In this document: positions 11,640 to 22,255 of the stretch, piece after piece
Numbering within the stretch: the stretch's first letter is position 1
Layout: every line of letters begins with the position of its first letter
Assembly: GCA_900491605.1 (NCBI GenBank)
Contig: UESW01001690.1
Location: forward strand, 1-64,000
Direction of reading: 5' to 3'
From: Calamus simplicifolius
Lineage: Eukaryota > Streptophyta > Magnoliopsida > Arecales > Arecaceae
DNA: 64,000 nt
Translations under genes and position numbers: made by a program
The notes under the pieces: generated by a model
Told to the model about the DNA's origin: nothing
Database searches by the model: none
What the model saw: only the letters and a program-made list of their open reading frames with translations

Positions 11640-12115
11640 ATTTAATTAAAATCTTATTACGGTGACTTAGTTTCGTCGTAATATCAACCTATTACGGAGA
11701 AAATAAGTCGTCGTAATAGGTTTTTATTTAAATTTTAAAAATATTAAAAACTTATTACGATGACTTATTTTCACCGTAATAGGATTTTAATATTTTTAAA
11801 ATTTAAATAAAAACCTATTACGGTGACTTATTTTCGCCGTAATAGGTTGATATTACGGTGAAACTAAGTCGCCGTAATAAGATTTTAATTAAATTAAATT
11901 TTTTAAAAAATATATAACGACGATATGTTATCGCCATAATAGGAAGCTATTACGACGAAAATAACGTGCCGTAATAGGTTATTACAACAACATATTACTA
12001 CGACGATTTGTATGTATTACGATGATTTTTTTATCATCGTAATAATTTATTACGATGACTTTTGTACCTGTTGCGATGAATTAATTCATCATAATAAGTT
12101 ATTTTTTTTGTAGTG
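11640..12115. repeat. Right subterminal repeats and terminal inverted repeat of the CACTA element
   Basis: This carries the same motif as the left end (TTACGGTGACTTATTTTCGC, GTAATAGG and inverted copies) at about 30-bp spacing, then the terminal TTTTTTTTGTAGTG. There are fewer and shorter units than on the left. The tnpA-like gene ends 200 bp before the array, so both ends keep binding-site clusters next to intact termini. Confidence 0.85.
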
Positions 12116-12649
12116 ACACTATCAGTAAATCTAGTGTACATGCATGTGATAGTTTCATTTTGTTTCATGCTAAACAATTCATACTTATGCACTAGAATAT
12201 TAATTTTTGATTCTTTAACTTGATTGGTACCCTCATGAGTAACTTTTAGTCTATCCCAAATTTCTTTTGCAGAAATACATATAAAAATTCTATTAAATTC
12301 ATTAGCATCTAAAGCACAATATAAAACATTCATGACTTTTGCATTAAGCTGAGCTATTTTCCTATTATTCTCATTCCAATCCCTTTCGGGTTTAGGAACT
12401 ATTGAACCATCTACAATGTGTGTGGGTGTGCTAGGTCCATTAGTGATTATACTCCATAGTTCATAATCTAAAGCTTGAATAAAAATTCTTATTCTAGCTT
12501 TCCAATAAGAATAATTTGAACCATTAAATAAAGGAGGTCTATTAGTGGATTGACCTTCAGCAAATGAAGATCCAGCTTGAGCTGCAATTTGAATCTTTAA
12601 CTCTTGATTATTGGATCAAACTAGAATGAGCACAAGCTCTGATACCAAT
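12116..12649 (-). pseudogene. Ty1/copia gag, N-terminal part
   Basis: On the minus strand the frame reads from just after the primer site. It contains AAQAGSSFAEGQSTNRPPLF, NGSNYSYWKARIRIF, VMNVLYCALDANEFNRI, AKEIWDRLKVTHEGTNQVK and HKYELFSMKQNETI, the DUF4219/UBN2 gag of plant copia elements. The frame is interrupted at 12118 by the CACTA insertion and resumes at positions 94-1. Gag would form the virus-like particle. Start codon not clear; some N-terminal positions look altered. Confidence 0.88.
12635..12648 (-). other. Primer-binding site, initiator-Met tRNA type
   Basis: Minus-strand TGGTATCAGAGCTT is complementary to the 3' end of plant initiator tRNA-Met and sits two bases inside the LTR edge. 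It marks the right-hand LTR as the 5' LTR of a minus-oriented element. Confidence 0.88.
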
Positions 12650-14170
12650 TGTTGGCCCAGATGGCAACCCAAGAGGGGGGTGAATTGGATTCTTTAAAAA
12701 ATTTTAACACTTTAAATCTATGTGCCTGGTTTGAAAGTCGTTGAGGGCAATGAATAGATAAATGCTAAGCACAAATAAATGAGATAGAGAGAGACAAAGC
12801 ACGGCAAACACAAAGATTTTATAATGGTTCGGTGTATCCAACACCTACGTCCACTCTCAAGCATCACTTGGACCCACACTATAATCCACTTGATTACAGT
12901 TGAGTTATTTTACAAGCTCACAACTCAAACTTGTTATTTTTCTGGGGTCACAACGAACCCAGCCAGCTTTTCCGGGCTCACCAGCACAAAACCCAACCAC
13001 AAGCTAACCTTAGCTTGTCCCGAGGTATACTACCTCCACTAATTTAATCCCCTGATTGAATTAGCCAACAATAATGAAAATAAAGTTTACAATACAAGAC
13101 AGCTCCTTAAGTGAGCAAATATGCAATTAAATAAACAAGGGTAAGAAAAGCATGTTTGAAGCGAATTTGATTTGAGCTTTTCTTCTTTTCTTCTTTTTCA
13201 CTTCTCATTTGAAATGTTGAATCAGGCCTCAGCTCAGATTCTTCACAAAAATTGCAGTTGGAAAGTTGGGGAAAAACAGGGCTTTTGCTTTCTTTTTCTT
13301 CACTTGGAAAATCCTCCGATTTTGAACTTGAATGCCTTGGATTTCTCTTTGGACTCTCTTGGATTGGTAGATGTAAGCTCTGAGTCTTTCCTTTTGATTT
13401 CTCTCTCAAGATTTTTGGATTTTCATAAAATATTTCTCCTTTTTTTCTTTCTTTTTTTTCCTTTTTTTAAACGGACGATTTCCCTTTTTATAGATCCCTT
13501 AATCCAAGATTAGTGGAAAAATAGCCCGAGTAGTTGGATTGCTTCTACACATAAAGAAAAATAGTCGTTAGAGATTAGGTGGAAAAATATTATCGTTGAA
13601 GTCTGTTTTGACATTTGAAAAATCTGTTCTGACAGGTGGAGTCGGCTCCAACTTTTCAGATGTCGGCTCCAAATCGGGGTGTCCAAAAATAGTATAAAAG
13701 TTCGTTGAGGAGTCTGCCCAAAAAATTGTGTTCTCATGCTTCGAGAGTCGACTCCGGAATTCCAATGTTGACTCTAACTTTTGTCCAAAAAACATGCTCT
13801 CTATTTTCAGGTTAGAGTCGGCTCCAGAAACTTAGGTGTCGGCTCCCGAACTCCATTGCAGCTCAAAACTGATGCAGAAACCACTTCTCTGTATCTCAGG
13901 TGGAGTCGGTCCGAAACTCTAGGTGTCGACTTTGGACCATGCCAAAAATGTAGAAAGGTTCTATACGCCCTGGGGTCACTTTGATTGTTTGGGTGTCGAC
14001 TCTAAGTTCTGAACTTACATATTTTCTTTTCAATTTTGATTCAAAACTCATTTCCTTACACCTTTTGACTAATTAACATTTGTAATCCCTAAAAACACTT
14101 ATTAAATTTGTTAAATCATAGTGAATATACTCATATCTTTTGTTAATCATCAAATCAATAATTGGGAACA
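12650..14170 (-). mobile_element. 5' LTR of the copia element, 1,521 bp
   Basis: The repeat starts TGTTGGCC at 12650 and ends GGGAACA at 14170, giving TG...CA ends with short inverted termini (minus strand TGTTCCC ... CCAACA). It abuts the initiator-Met primer site and the copia gag. The U3-like part (13630-14000) has several copies of GTCGGCTCC/GTCGACTCT-type words. The 5-bp duplication expected to the right is GTACC (14171-14175). The partner LTR lies outside the window, so the boundary could not be tested by LTR comparison. Confidence 0.75.
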
Positions 14171-14616
14171 GTACCCTTAGTGGTAATCCCCTCCATCGGA
14201 GTGATCATAATCATCATAATCGCAGTACTTCCTTCGGTTTCTTCCTCCACCATAGCCACCCCTCATAGGTGGTTGCCTCCTCTCAAACCCCAAAGCCTCT
14301 TCCTCTGAATCAACATCAGAGATCTGTACCCTCCGATTTGCACGGATGGGTTCATTGATTGGAATATCATAATCTTCTCGTGGCCTAGGTCGTCTTCCGT
14401 CGTCAATCCTACCCCTATTATTAGCGACCTCCATAGCATCAAATCGCCGATCAAAGTCTCGACAAGCTGCTCTACCCGCCTCAATCTTCGATCCATAACA
14501 TTTATCTCGTCCTTAGAACCGTTGATCAGCCCCTTGGACTCCCGCATCATGAGCACCGTCATGAGTGCGACCACCGTCGACGTCATTGCCAGAAGACATC
14601 TTGCAGAACTCACCTT
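14171..14616 (-). pseudogene. Ty3/gypsy gag N-terminus, truncated by the copia insertion
   Basis: Translation on the minus strand from ATG at 14599 gives MSSGNDVDGG and, after a shift, KIEAGRAACRDFDRRFDAM. It then runs MEVANNRGRIDDGRRPRPRE, DVDSEEEALGFERR and a glycine/aspartate-rich tail YDDYDHSDGGDYH ending at a stop at 14177. This Arg/Asp-rich leader is typical of the segment before the retrotrans_gag domain in plant gypsy elements. The gag domain itself is absent because the copia LTR begins at 14170. Family assignment rests on leader composition and position after LTR and primer site. Confidence 0.65.
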
Positions 14617-14628
14617 GCTCTGATACCA
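14617..14628 (-). other. Primer-binding site of the gypsy element, initiator-Met type
   Basis: Minus-strand TGGTATCAGAGC lies three bases inside the LTR edge at 14632 and just upstream of the gag ATG at 14599. Confidence 0.88.
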
Positions 14629-14631
14629 ATC

Positions 14632-15170
14632 TGATGCAGTGCGAAAGCGTTGGAATAAACAAGAATTCAATAACAACGACTGAACTCCAAGATAAACAAT
14701 CACTCGCAAGCGATTCAGAGAAAACCTCTCTCAAGATGAATTTTTAACTTTTAATAAAATTGATCCCCCATCTCAAAAACCCTAAAACAACTATTTATAG
14801 TCTATAGGAAATAAAATAATTTAGGAAACTAAAAGCTATAGGAAATAAAATAAATTAGGAAACTAAAATATAGGAAATAAAATAATTTAGGAAACTAAAA
14901 AGTTATAGGAAATAAAATAATTTAGGAAACTAAAGCTATAGGAAATAAAATAATTTAGGAAACTAAAAGCTATAGGAAATAAAATAATTTAGGAAACTAA
15001 AAGCTATAGGAAATAAAATAATTTAGGAAGAAATAAAATAATTAGGAAACTAAAAGCTATAGGAAATAAAATAATTTAGGAAACTAACTAGCCTTTTCTC
15101 AAACAACTTTTTTTGGTTTGGCTATTTTTCGTGCGTCCAATTTGTTCTTATTGCAATCCTATTTGCATCA
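14632..15170 (-). mobile_element. 5' LTR of the outer gypsy element, 539 bp
   Basis: It runs TGATGCAG ... TTTGCATCA on the plus strand, with 7-bp inverted termini TGATGCA/TGCATCA and the primer site adjacent. It contains a minisatellite at 14790-15090. The flanking 5 bp on the right is TAATA; the other end of the element is not in the window. Confidence 0.82.
14790..15090. repeat. Tandem repeat within the gypsy LTR
   Basis: About eight units of 35-40 bp carry GCTATAGGAAATAAAATAA followed by TTTAGGAAACTAAAA. The high identity between units suggests recent expansion. Confidence 0.92.
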
Positions 15171-16605
15171 TAATAGTAAAAAAAATAAATAAATATTACA
15201 AAATTAAATGCCATAAGGATACGGATAAGCCTTGAATTTAATTCGGGCATGGGCCGTTAGAGCACTCGTGATCGCAGGCATTAAATGCTGGACTGTCTGT
15301 AAAAACATGCATGTAGTAAGAATTGTAGAAGGCAACCCAATTAGCGACGCAGTTTGCAATGCAGTACTGAGGTTTTGGGTTTTCTTTCCCGTCTGCGCTA
15401 TTTCTTCAAAGAGGAGCGACCTTCAAGATGAGGAAACGGAAGCGATGGAGCATGATTTCCTCATTGGCTTTCCACCGTCTGATACCATCCATACCTAAAT
15501 GCCTTGTGGAGGAGAGGTGCCGATGGGAGCGCAAACCCCGCAGCTGTGCCTTTTCGTTCCTCTGCCCCTCTGTTTGTGGTGACCGAGGAGAAGGAAGGGC
15601 TTTGTAATCTGGTCTACCAACTTAGGTTTCACGGCCGAATGCACGAAGCTGCAACCTGTTTGAAGGAAGCACGGTTCTACAATGGAAGTCAAGGGATTGG
15701 ATTCCTTGGGACAATCAGAGACTCTGTTGAGTGTAAAAACATCTACATCTAATGTAAGCTCTGTACATAATGAAAACTGATTGTGATAAAACCCTCCCTC
15801 TAATTGTCTTTTATGACACCATCTGAAGTTCGGAATCGATGTTATATGATTTAATTCATTATGCAACTATTACTTCTTCTCCTTCTTCTTCTTCTTTTTA
15901 ATTGATTTGAGTGGTTTTTCTCCCTTTTCTTTATTGGAGGTTTATAGCGAAGAGAAAGCCCCTATGACGGAACTGAATTTTGATCTGTTCCGAAATATTT
16001 CATCCACATTGCCATCCTTAATTCCAATTGTTACCTTCATGTGGATCAGATTTTTTCCTCCACACTGTCATCCTTAATTCCAATTATTAAGTTGGACTAA
16101 GGTTCTTAAAAGTAATTATGACCAACAATGGATTAAAAAATCAAAAGTTATCCCAAACTAAGAAAACATTAATGATCCTGTATTTATGAGTCCTGCCTAT
16201 AAATGTATGCCTATTATTTTCTTGAAAAAATAGCAACATGTTTAAAGAAAAATTACATAGATTTAAGGGTAGTATTTAACTATGGTTTTGCTATAGTGCT
16301 TCATAATAGATCATATGGGCTTTCTTATCCTTTAATACTATTATTCAATTCAATGAGGATTGTTTGGATATCATAGGGAGCCCATGCACCATAAAAAGTC
16401 TAGTAATTATGAAAATTGTAGAGACCACAGAAATTAAATAGTTATAAAAAGATAAAAAAATGTATTAGCACTATATAAATAATGAAATGTTTAATTCTAT
16501 TTTGATAACCCAATATGGATTGAGGAGAAGAGTGGAATCTTCTTGTTCCATCCTTCGGTCATCTGGCCCTTTTCCTCTCCAGCTACAATTGGTACACAAA
16601 AAAAA
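15171..16605. other. Intergenic, no supported gene
   Basis: Short open stretches occur (for example plus 15504-15752, containing EEKEGLCNLVYQLRFHGRMH), but none matches a family I recognise. A near-perfect tandem duplication of about 57 bp (core CATCCTTAATTCCAATT) lies at about 16000-16090. Confidence 0.4.
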
Positions 16606-17067
16606 GGGTGTTTGATATGGGGTTATTTTTTCTAGAAGAATAATTTTTCCTCCTTCCCCCACTAAATTATTGAGTTAAGAGGGATGGGTTAGCAAAATTA
16701 AAGACAAAATATATTTTAGATGTGAAAAGCGGTTAAAACATTTAGACTAATAAAATATTAATAATCACATCACAAACATATCTAGCATTATAATATATAT
16801 TTCTATTATATATATATATATATATATCATTTAATATATATATATTCTATATTATAATATTATATATGCATTCATAGTTTTCTCTCTCTTATATTAACCT
16901 TATTCTAAATGTAGTTAATAGTTATACCTATATTATTGCATCCTTTATTTACACACACAATTAAATATAATTATTAGAAAAAAAATTAAACCCTTAAAAT
17001 TTATGACAAAAATATTATTTCTATAACTTGTTGTCTTTATTTTTTTAACCCCAAGCCAAATACATCC
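16606..17067. mobile_element. MITE-like element with inverted ends
   Basis: The left end GGGTGTTTGATATGGGGTTA and the inverse of the right end (GGATGTATTTGGCTTGGGGT) match at about three quarters of positions over 22 bp. Between them lies 460 bp of AT-rich DNA with (AT)n at 16800-16860. No clear target duplication was seen, so the superfamily is open. Confidence 0.45.
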
Positions 17068-19073
17068 TTCATGTCACCGCTGCATCATCCTCAACTCTCT
17101 CTTTTTACCATTGCTAGTGCGATGGTGGGGTACAAATAAATAAACAAAAAAATCATAAATTAGTGAAAACTTTTGAAGGTGGGAAGGTGGCAAGTGGGGC
17201 TGAAAGTGGTCCAAGCTACATTGGGTGATGACCTTACCTCGGTTTGTACCAAAATTTTGTTCAAACTTCTAGCTAGGGTTGAATTTTGTTCAAAATCAAG
17301 GCCGAGGTTGAGCTGAGTCTGAACCTAAGCCTAGCTTATGGCTTAATTAAAACCAACCCATAATAATTCATTTGGTCCAAGTTTGGGCCAACAAAATTAA
17401 TTTTTATTTTTAAGTGCTTATAAGACATAATAATACTTAAAATTATTACATCTAATCACTTAGGAATGTGACAAGATATTAAATTAATTGATTCTCAAAT
17501 AGAATAAAATTTACCAAGAAAAGCTATTTTCTAAATTAATTGGATCAACCCATAATAATCTGTGGAGCATTAGTGGTGAAGGGAGCATAGAGGATTTGAG
17601 GAGAGTAGAGGAGGAGGAGGAGAAATTTTACAACAATTAAGTTTTGATACATAGGAGATTGAGAGTGCTAGAGACGTTGTTGGAGGTATGGAATTGGACA
17701 ATGATGGAGTCTTAAGTTTGGAGGTGTTGCGAGAGAAGTTTGGATCAAGGTTCATCAAAATATCATTCTCTCGGATCATTATAAAAAATGATTTTTGTTT
17801 ATTTTATAATACTTTATGTAAGTGGCCAAGGACATTATAGGGTGATATAAAGGGCTAAAGTCAATGAGATCGGGTTTAGTGATGCTTATTTATTCTTTTT
17901 TTATGCTTTTTTTTTTTTTTTTTGTTTAGTGACGCTTATTTGGCATTGCCGAATACAATTCATACACCTAAATACCTAATGCAGAAGAGAGACCTTTGAG
18001 ATGCATAACGCTTATAGTTATACTTCAAGCTACGAGACATTCTACGGAACTGAATTTTGACAGAGCTGTGTAGTGGATTAATTTAGACCAAGCCACGCCC
18101 TGCCCAAAATGGGACCTAAAAATCCTTCTATCAAATCCGGCCTAAGGTCAAGCCCAAGTACTGCAACCTAAAGCTCAATTAAGCTTAGCTCGAATCCATT
18201 GCTCCATGTGCTCGCGTGCGTTGATTGGTCATGCACCATGCATGGTGCACAAAGTCCTTTTCTTACCCCACTATGCTCAGGCTTGGGGTGATCCTAAAAA
18301 TGAACTAGGGCCAAGGTGATCCTAAGAATGAATTAGGCCCAAGGTCAATATGAATTCCAGGCTTGGGCTTTAGATCAGGCCTAGCAGCGGTGCAAGTCTA
18401 GCTGGAAATGTTTTCGTCCGATCCAACCTAACTTTAGTCTGACCTGAAATGCATTCGTCCAATCCAACGCAACTTTAGTCTCAAGGATAAGGTTACTTTG
18501 TCTATATATACCTGAAATACCTATGGGACCCTATAATATTAACCTATTTTAACAAGGTTCCTTAACATGTCAAATCTAGTGATTTCAATTACAGTAATTA
18601 CAATCAAGGTTTTTTTTTTTTTTTTTTAATACCATTTTGAATGTTTAAACTTACGTAAATTTACTAGGATTCTAAGTTATATATCGTATTTCTTCTGTGC
18701 TCTGTTAGCTTTCAAAAGCATTTGTGAGTAGAAGGGCGACATATTGTAAGCCTATAAACTAAAAAGCAAAGGTGATGGTGCGCAGTATGCCATGGAGGTT
18801 TTTTAAGATCAGATTTATTTGGTTAGGTACAGATTATGACACCATTAATCTATTCCCCTCTCACTACTATACTCCTCGCGTTGTAAGCAATGCTTCTTGG
18901 AGGGGATGCAGCAACAAAAGGGTAGACAACATACCTGAGTCCTGTAGATATACCCCCATATCAAATGATGCCACCGTATTAGCCATAAAAACAAAACTTA
19001 TTTGAAAAGGAGATGAACAATATGTCACCGAGCTACAAAGTAGCTAAAATATTTAAAAAAAAAAAAAAAAAAC
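17068..19073. other. Intergenic, degenerate repeats only
   Basis: The stretch contains low-complexity T runs (17908, 18609), GAGGAG repeats near 17605 and diverged words such as AGGCCTAG/GCCCAAG at 18100-18480. The words look like remnants of old dispersed repeats. No gene is supported. Confidence 0.4.
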
Positions 19074-20598
19074 CTAAAACAATGTGAAAATAGAAAGCAT
19101 CCCTCCAATAACAAGTAAACCAGCCATGCTTATCATGCTTGTTCCAATATCTGCTCCGCTTGGAGATGGCCCTACCAGGAAAATTATATATATATAAAAA
19201 AAAAAAGTTGGATCAGCTTCCAGTCATTCATTTGATTTTTTTTATTTTCCAATAATAAAAATTATAATAACATATGAGTATAATTACTCAGAAAATAAGT
19301 TTCTTTCTTCCAAATTTCTATATTCTTCAATTGAAGAGTAGAGAGAAATGAACAGGAGGGGGTGTTAAAAATTCAGAATCATTTTTTACAGTAATTCAAA
19401 AGAGAATTTTATATTGTAAGTATCAATAGGCATACATAGATGGTAAATAATTATAAAATGCTCGTATCATATGAAAAGTCTCACACATTTATATATTCCA
19501 GAAATATGGGTTTTTTTTTTTTTTTTTGAAATTTAAGTAAAAGAAGTATATACCTTTGGGAGGAGATTTTGGAGGCGTTAATGGGCCACCTGGTGCTGGT
19601 GGAGTATCTGCAACCAAAACAAAAGGAAAAAGGGGGACGTAATTTGAAGATAAAGCATATAAATTCATTCATGATCCTTATGAATGACGGAATCATTAGA
19701 AATCTTAGCAACCTACCATTACTATAGAAATAAACATCACACTAGAGGAGGGAATCATACTAAGGAAGTGTTTGATAGAAAAAATACTATTCCTAAATAA
19801 GTGTATGGGATAGAGTTTATCCCCTGGCTATCTCTAAGGATATCCCTGGTTATTCCATTGATCATATCAAATGCAAAAATATAAATCCATAAGATAACTT
19901 TTTTTTTTACTTTTATTTGGATCTGTATTTTTTAAGAAATAAATTGAGAGGATAACCCATAGTTAATCATGATTAACAATAAGTTATCCCTCTTATTTTC
20001 TATTTCAAACACAGCTTAAGTATTTTTTAAAAAAATTAAGAATATATAGCAGCAAAAATAAATTATGAATTCAGCAATAATTCATCCAAAAGATATCGTT
20101 GAAATTTTGAGTTAGATCGAAATCAGATCTAAATAACATATATATTCATCTGAATCAGATGACGCTCGAGCTTGATCGCCATGTTTTGAAAGAGTAGTAG
20201 TTGGAGAAGGGAAGATATAATAAGAGAAACGAGAAATTAAGGCCAGTGCTAATTAATTAATTTAATTACCGCCGGACTTTTTGCACTTGCTTGCGTCCGC
20301 TGGCTGGAGGCCGCAGCGCGTCGGAAATTGAATAATCTCGGCCCGCGTGACATTGAAAGACTTGAGAACGTTGTCGTCGTTGAATAATTCGCAGAGACAC
20401 TCGACGTCGTTCTCCAGTTCATACTTCAACGTCATGCAGCACAGCGACGACGGATGCGTGTCGGAACGCAGGAACTCGAGGCATGGCATCAGCTTCGTAA
20501 TGCATGGCTTTCGCGGCCTGATGAGACATGGTGGTGGAAGAAGCCCATGAGGCGAGGAAGAGAAGGGCAAACAGGACGAGCTTCTTAGAATATGCCAT
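19074..20598 (-). pseudogene. GPI-anchored lipid-transfer-like protein (8-Cys motif), frameshifted in this sequence
   Basis: Three exons on the minus strand fit in phase: 20598-20270, 19607-19554 and 19171-19074. The first begins with a signal peptide (MAYSKKLVLFALLFLASWAS). It continues in another frame with the eight-cysteine fold: PCITKLMPC, SSLCC, ECLCEL, then single Cys in FPTRCGLQ and SKCKKSG. Exon 2 is a Pro-rich linker (TPPAPGGPLTPPKSPPK). Exon 3 ends in a hydrophobic tail (SMISMAGLLVIGGMLSIF) as expected for GPI attachment. The protein would sit on the outer plasma membrane and carry lipids in the cell wall or cuticle. One extra base between signal and mature parts (about 20520-20560) breaks the frame. 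It is either a recent pseudogene or a sequencing error. A MITE lies in intron 1 and a TATA box is upstream. Confidence 0.8.
19764..20016. mobile_element. Tourist-like MITE, copy A (253 bp), in intron 1 of the lipid-transfer-like gene
   Basis: The ends GGAAGTGTTTGATAG and CAAACACAGCT form imperfect inverted repeats. TAA flanks both sides (19761-19763 and 20017-20019), as for PIF/Harbinger MITEs. The interior carries GATAACCC/GGGATA words shared with copies at 57689 and 58241. Confidence 0.7.
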
Positions 20599-20709
20599 TG
20601 GGAATTTTTTTTCTTCTGTATCCTCTCTTCTATCTCTTTTAATTTTTCTGTGTGTTTTTAATTTCTACTACACTACTAGTAGTTTGTTAGGATGAGTACT
20701 CGTGGCCTT

Positions 20710-20719
20710 CTTATATAGA
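20710..20719 (-). promoter_or_regulatory. TATA box of the lipid-transfer-like gene
   Basis: Minus-strand CTATATAAG lies about 115 bases upstream of the ATG at 20598. An RY-like CATGCATC word lies just upstream. Confidence 0.72.
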
Positions 20720-20914
20720 GGATGCATGGATGAGGATTAAGGAGAGATCGAGTCCATAACGGATTTAATCCTGCGAGAGGTTGGCCGGCGCGCTTTGCCT
20801 GGCGAAGATTTCGGTTTTGTTGTTATCTAACTAATTATCTTGCCTTTCCGTGAGAGTACCGTTGGCGCACTGATCAATGAAGTGGCTAAATTCCTTCCTT
20901 GAGTAGGGTTTGAA

Positions 20915-21490
20915 GTAGAGCTGCAATCGAGTCGAGCCCAGATGAGCTTTTTTGTGCTCAAGCTAAGCTCGTTAACAAATAGCTCGAGCTCATTTAAATT
21001 TAAAAAATTTTATTCAAGCTTGGCTTGAGCTCAATTACAAAAACCTCAGGCTCGACCCAAGCTCGACTCGAGCTTTCATTTGGTATGATTAGAAAGCTTG
21101 TTTAAAGCTCAATTACTCAGAAAAAGCTCTTTTCAACTCGACTCAAATTAAGCTTGTTTAAAGCTCGGCTTGAGAATAAAAAAAAAAAAAAGAAAGCTCG
21201 ATTCTTAAATCCAAAGAGTAGTTAGAAAAGATGAAAAGACAGAGAATATGAAAGGACATCTTGTTTACGAACTTCTAATCGAGCCAGCTCGCGAGCTCCT
21301 AATTGAGCCGTCTCACGAGCTCTTAATCAAGCTATCTCGCGAGCTCCTAATCGAATCTGCTCACATGCTCAACCTCGACTCGTTTATCAAACGAGCTCTA
21401 AAACGAAGCTCAAGACTTATTTACATGATAAGCCGAACACGAATAGCTTTTATCGAATCGAGCCTCGAGTTGCTTTGGCTACCGCCCTAT
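20915..21490. repeat. AGCTCGAG-rich foldback-like repeat, possible hAT-type MITE
   Basis: The segment is dense in AGCTCG, TCGAGC and AGCTTG words on both strands. It starts TAGAGCTGCAATCGAGTCGA and ends in an inverted relation (TCGAATCGAGCCTCGAG ... CCGCCCTA). Such TAGRGCTGCAA-type ends are common in plant non-autonomous elements. No target duplication was found. Confidence 0.45.
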
Positions 21491-21696
21491 TTATCACTCC
21501 ATAACATCCCTTTATTTTTTTTCCGGAATTTGAATTACAATGAGCTGTCCTATAATTAAGAATCTATTTGTCTTCTTGCATGGCTATGTTTGTGTTATTC
21601 ACTTATTTGTTCCAGTCGCTTCCGCGCGCTCTCTCTCTCAAGGCGCAGAGTCGCTTCCGCTATAAATGTCTTTCGATCGAGTTTCGAGACTATTTT

Positions 21697-22255
21697 TGAA
21701 ACGACCCGGGCCCCGTTTTGTTACAAGAAAGCAAGACTGACAAGGTCCACACCAACTTGAGCCATCACATCCCAAAAAAGGATCCAATTGGTGCCTTATC
21801 CTTCTTGCTTAACCGGTTATAAACCACTCAACCAATTCTAAATTTTCCAATGTAGGACTATTGGGAGGGACATCACAATCTACCCCCTTACAGAGGCGAC
21901 GTCCTCATCGCCAGGGGCAATTGATCACAACCACCAGGCAGGCAGGATTCTAGAGGTGGCCCCCATAGGTTCAAGAGGTGGCTCCCATCCCCCATGGATG
22001 TAGCACTTTGCCCTGTGTGGCACTTAGCTCCTGCACTTCCGACTGGTGCATGGCTCTGATACCATATTGTAACGATCCGGGCCCACGGGCCCGTTTTGTT
22101 ACAAGAAAGCAAAACGGACAAGGTTCACATCAATTTGGACTAGCACAGCCCAAAAAGGGATCCAATTGATGCCTTGTCCTTCTTGCTTAACCGATTATAA
22201 ACTACTCAATCAATTCTAAATTTTTTAATATAGAACTATTGAAAGGGGCATCACA
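21697..22255 (-). mobile_element. TRIM-like miniature LTR retrotransposon
   Basis: Two similar direct repeats, 21697-21877 (181 bp) and 22068-22255 (188 bp), start TGAAACGA/TGTAACGA with CCGGGCCC and end CATCACA. They flank only 190 bp. On the minus strand the right repeat is followed by TGGTATCAGAGCCATG (22064-22049), an initiator-Met primer site. The left repeat is preceded by the purine run AAGGGGGTAGAT. No coding capacity is seen, which defines TRIMs. The polypurine-like sequence also follows the right repeat, hinting that this was part of a longer tandem. Confidence 0.8.

Larger units (their letters stand above)
95..12115 (+). mobile_element. Full-length CACTA (En/Spm) DNA transposon, 12,021 bp
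   Basis: The left end begins CACTACAAGAAAG at 95 and the right end finishes with the inverted match TTTTTTTTGTAGTG at 12115. The triplet ACA flanks both ends (92-94 and 12116-12118), the 3-bp target duplication expected of this superfamily. Inside are long subterminal repeats at both ends, a TNP2-type transposase gene and a tnpA-like gene, both on the plus strand. Two antisense host-gene fragments lie in the 5' part. Both transposase genes contain frameshifts, so the copy is probably non-autonomous now but could still be mobilised in trans because its termini look intact. Confidence 0.95.

Noticed and set aside
13172..13513. 113-codon plus-strand frame rich in Phe and Leu
   Set aside because: It lies inside the copia LTR in a CT-rich stretch; the hydrophobic composition comes from low-complexity DNA.
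15504..15752. Possible small gene (EEKEGLCNLVYQLRFHGRMH)
   Set aside because: No domain, no clear promoter or splice context; too short to support.
21697..22255. Cassandra-type TRIM with 5S rRNA-like LTR
   Set aside because: The LTR lacks recognisable 5S A-box and C-box sequences, so only a generic TRIM call is supported.
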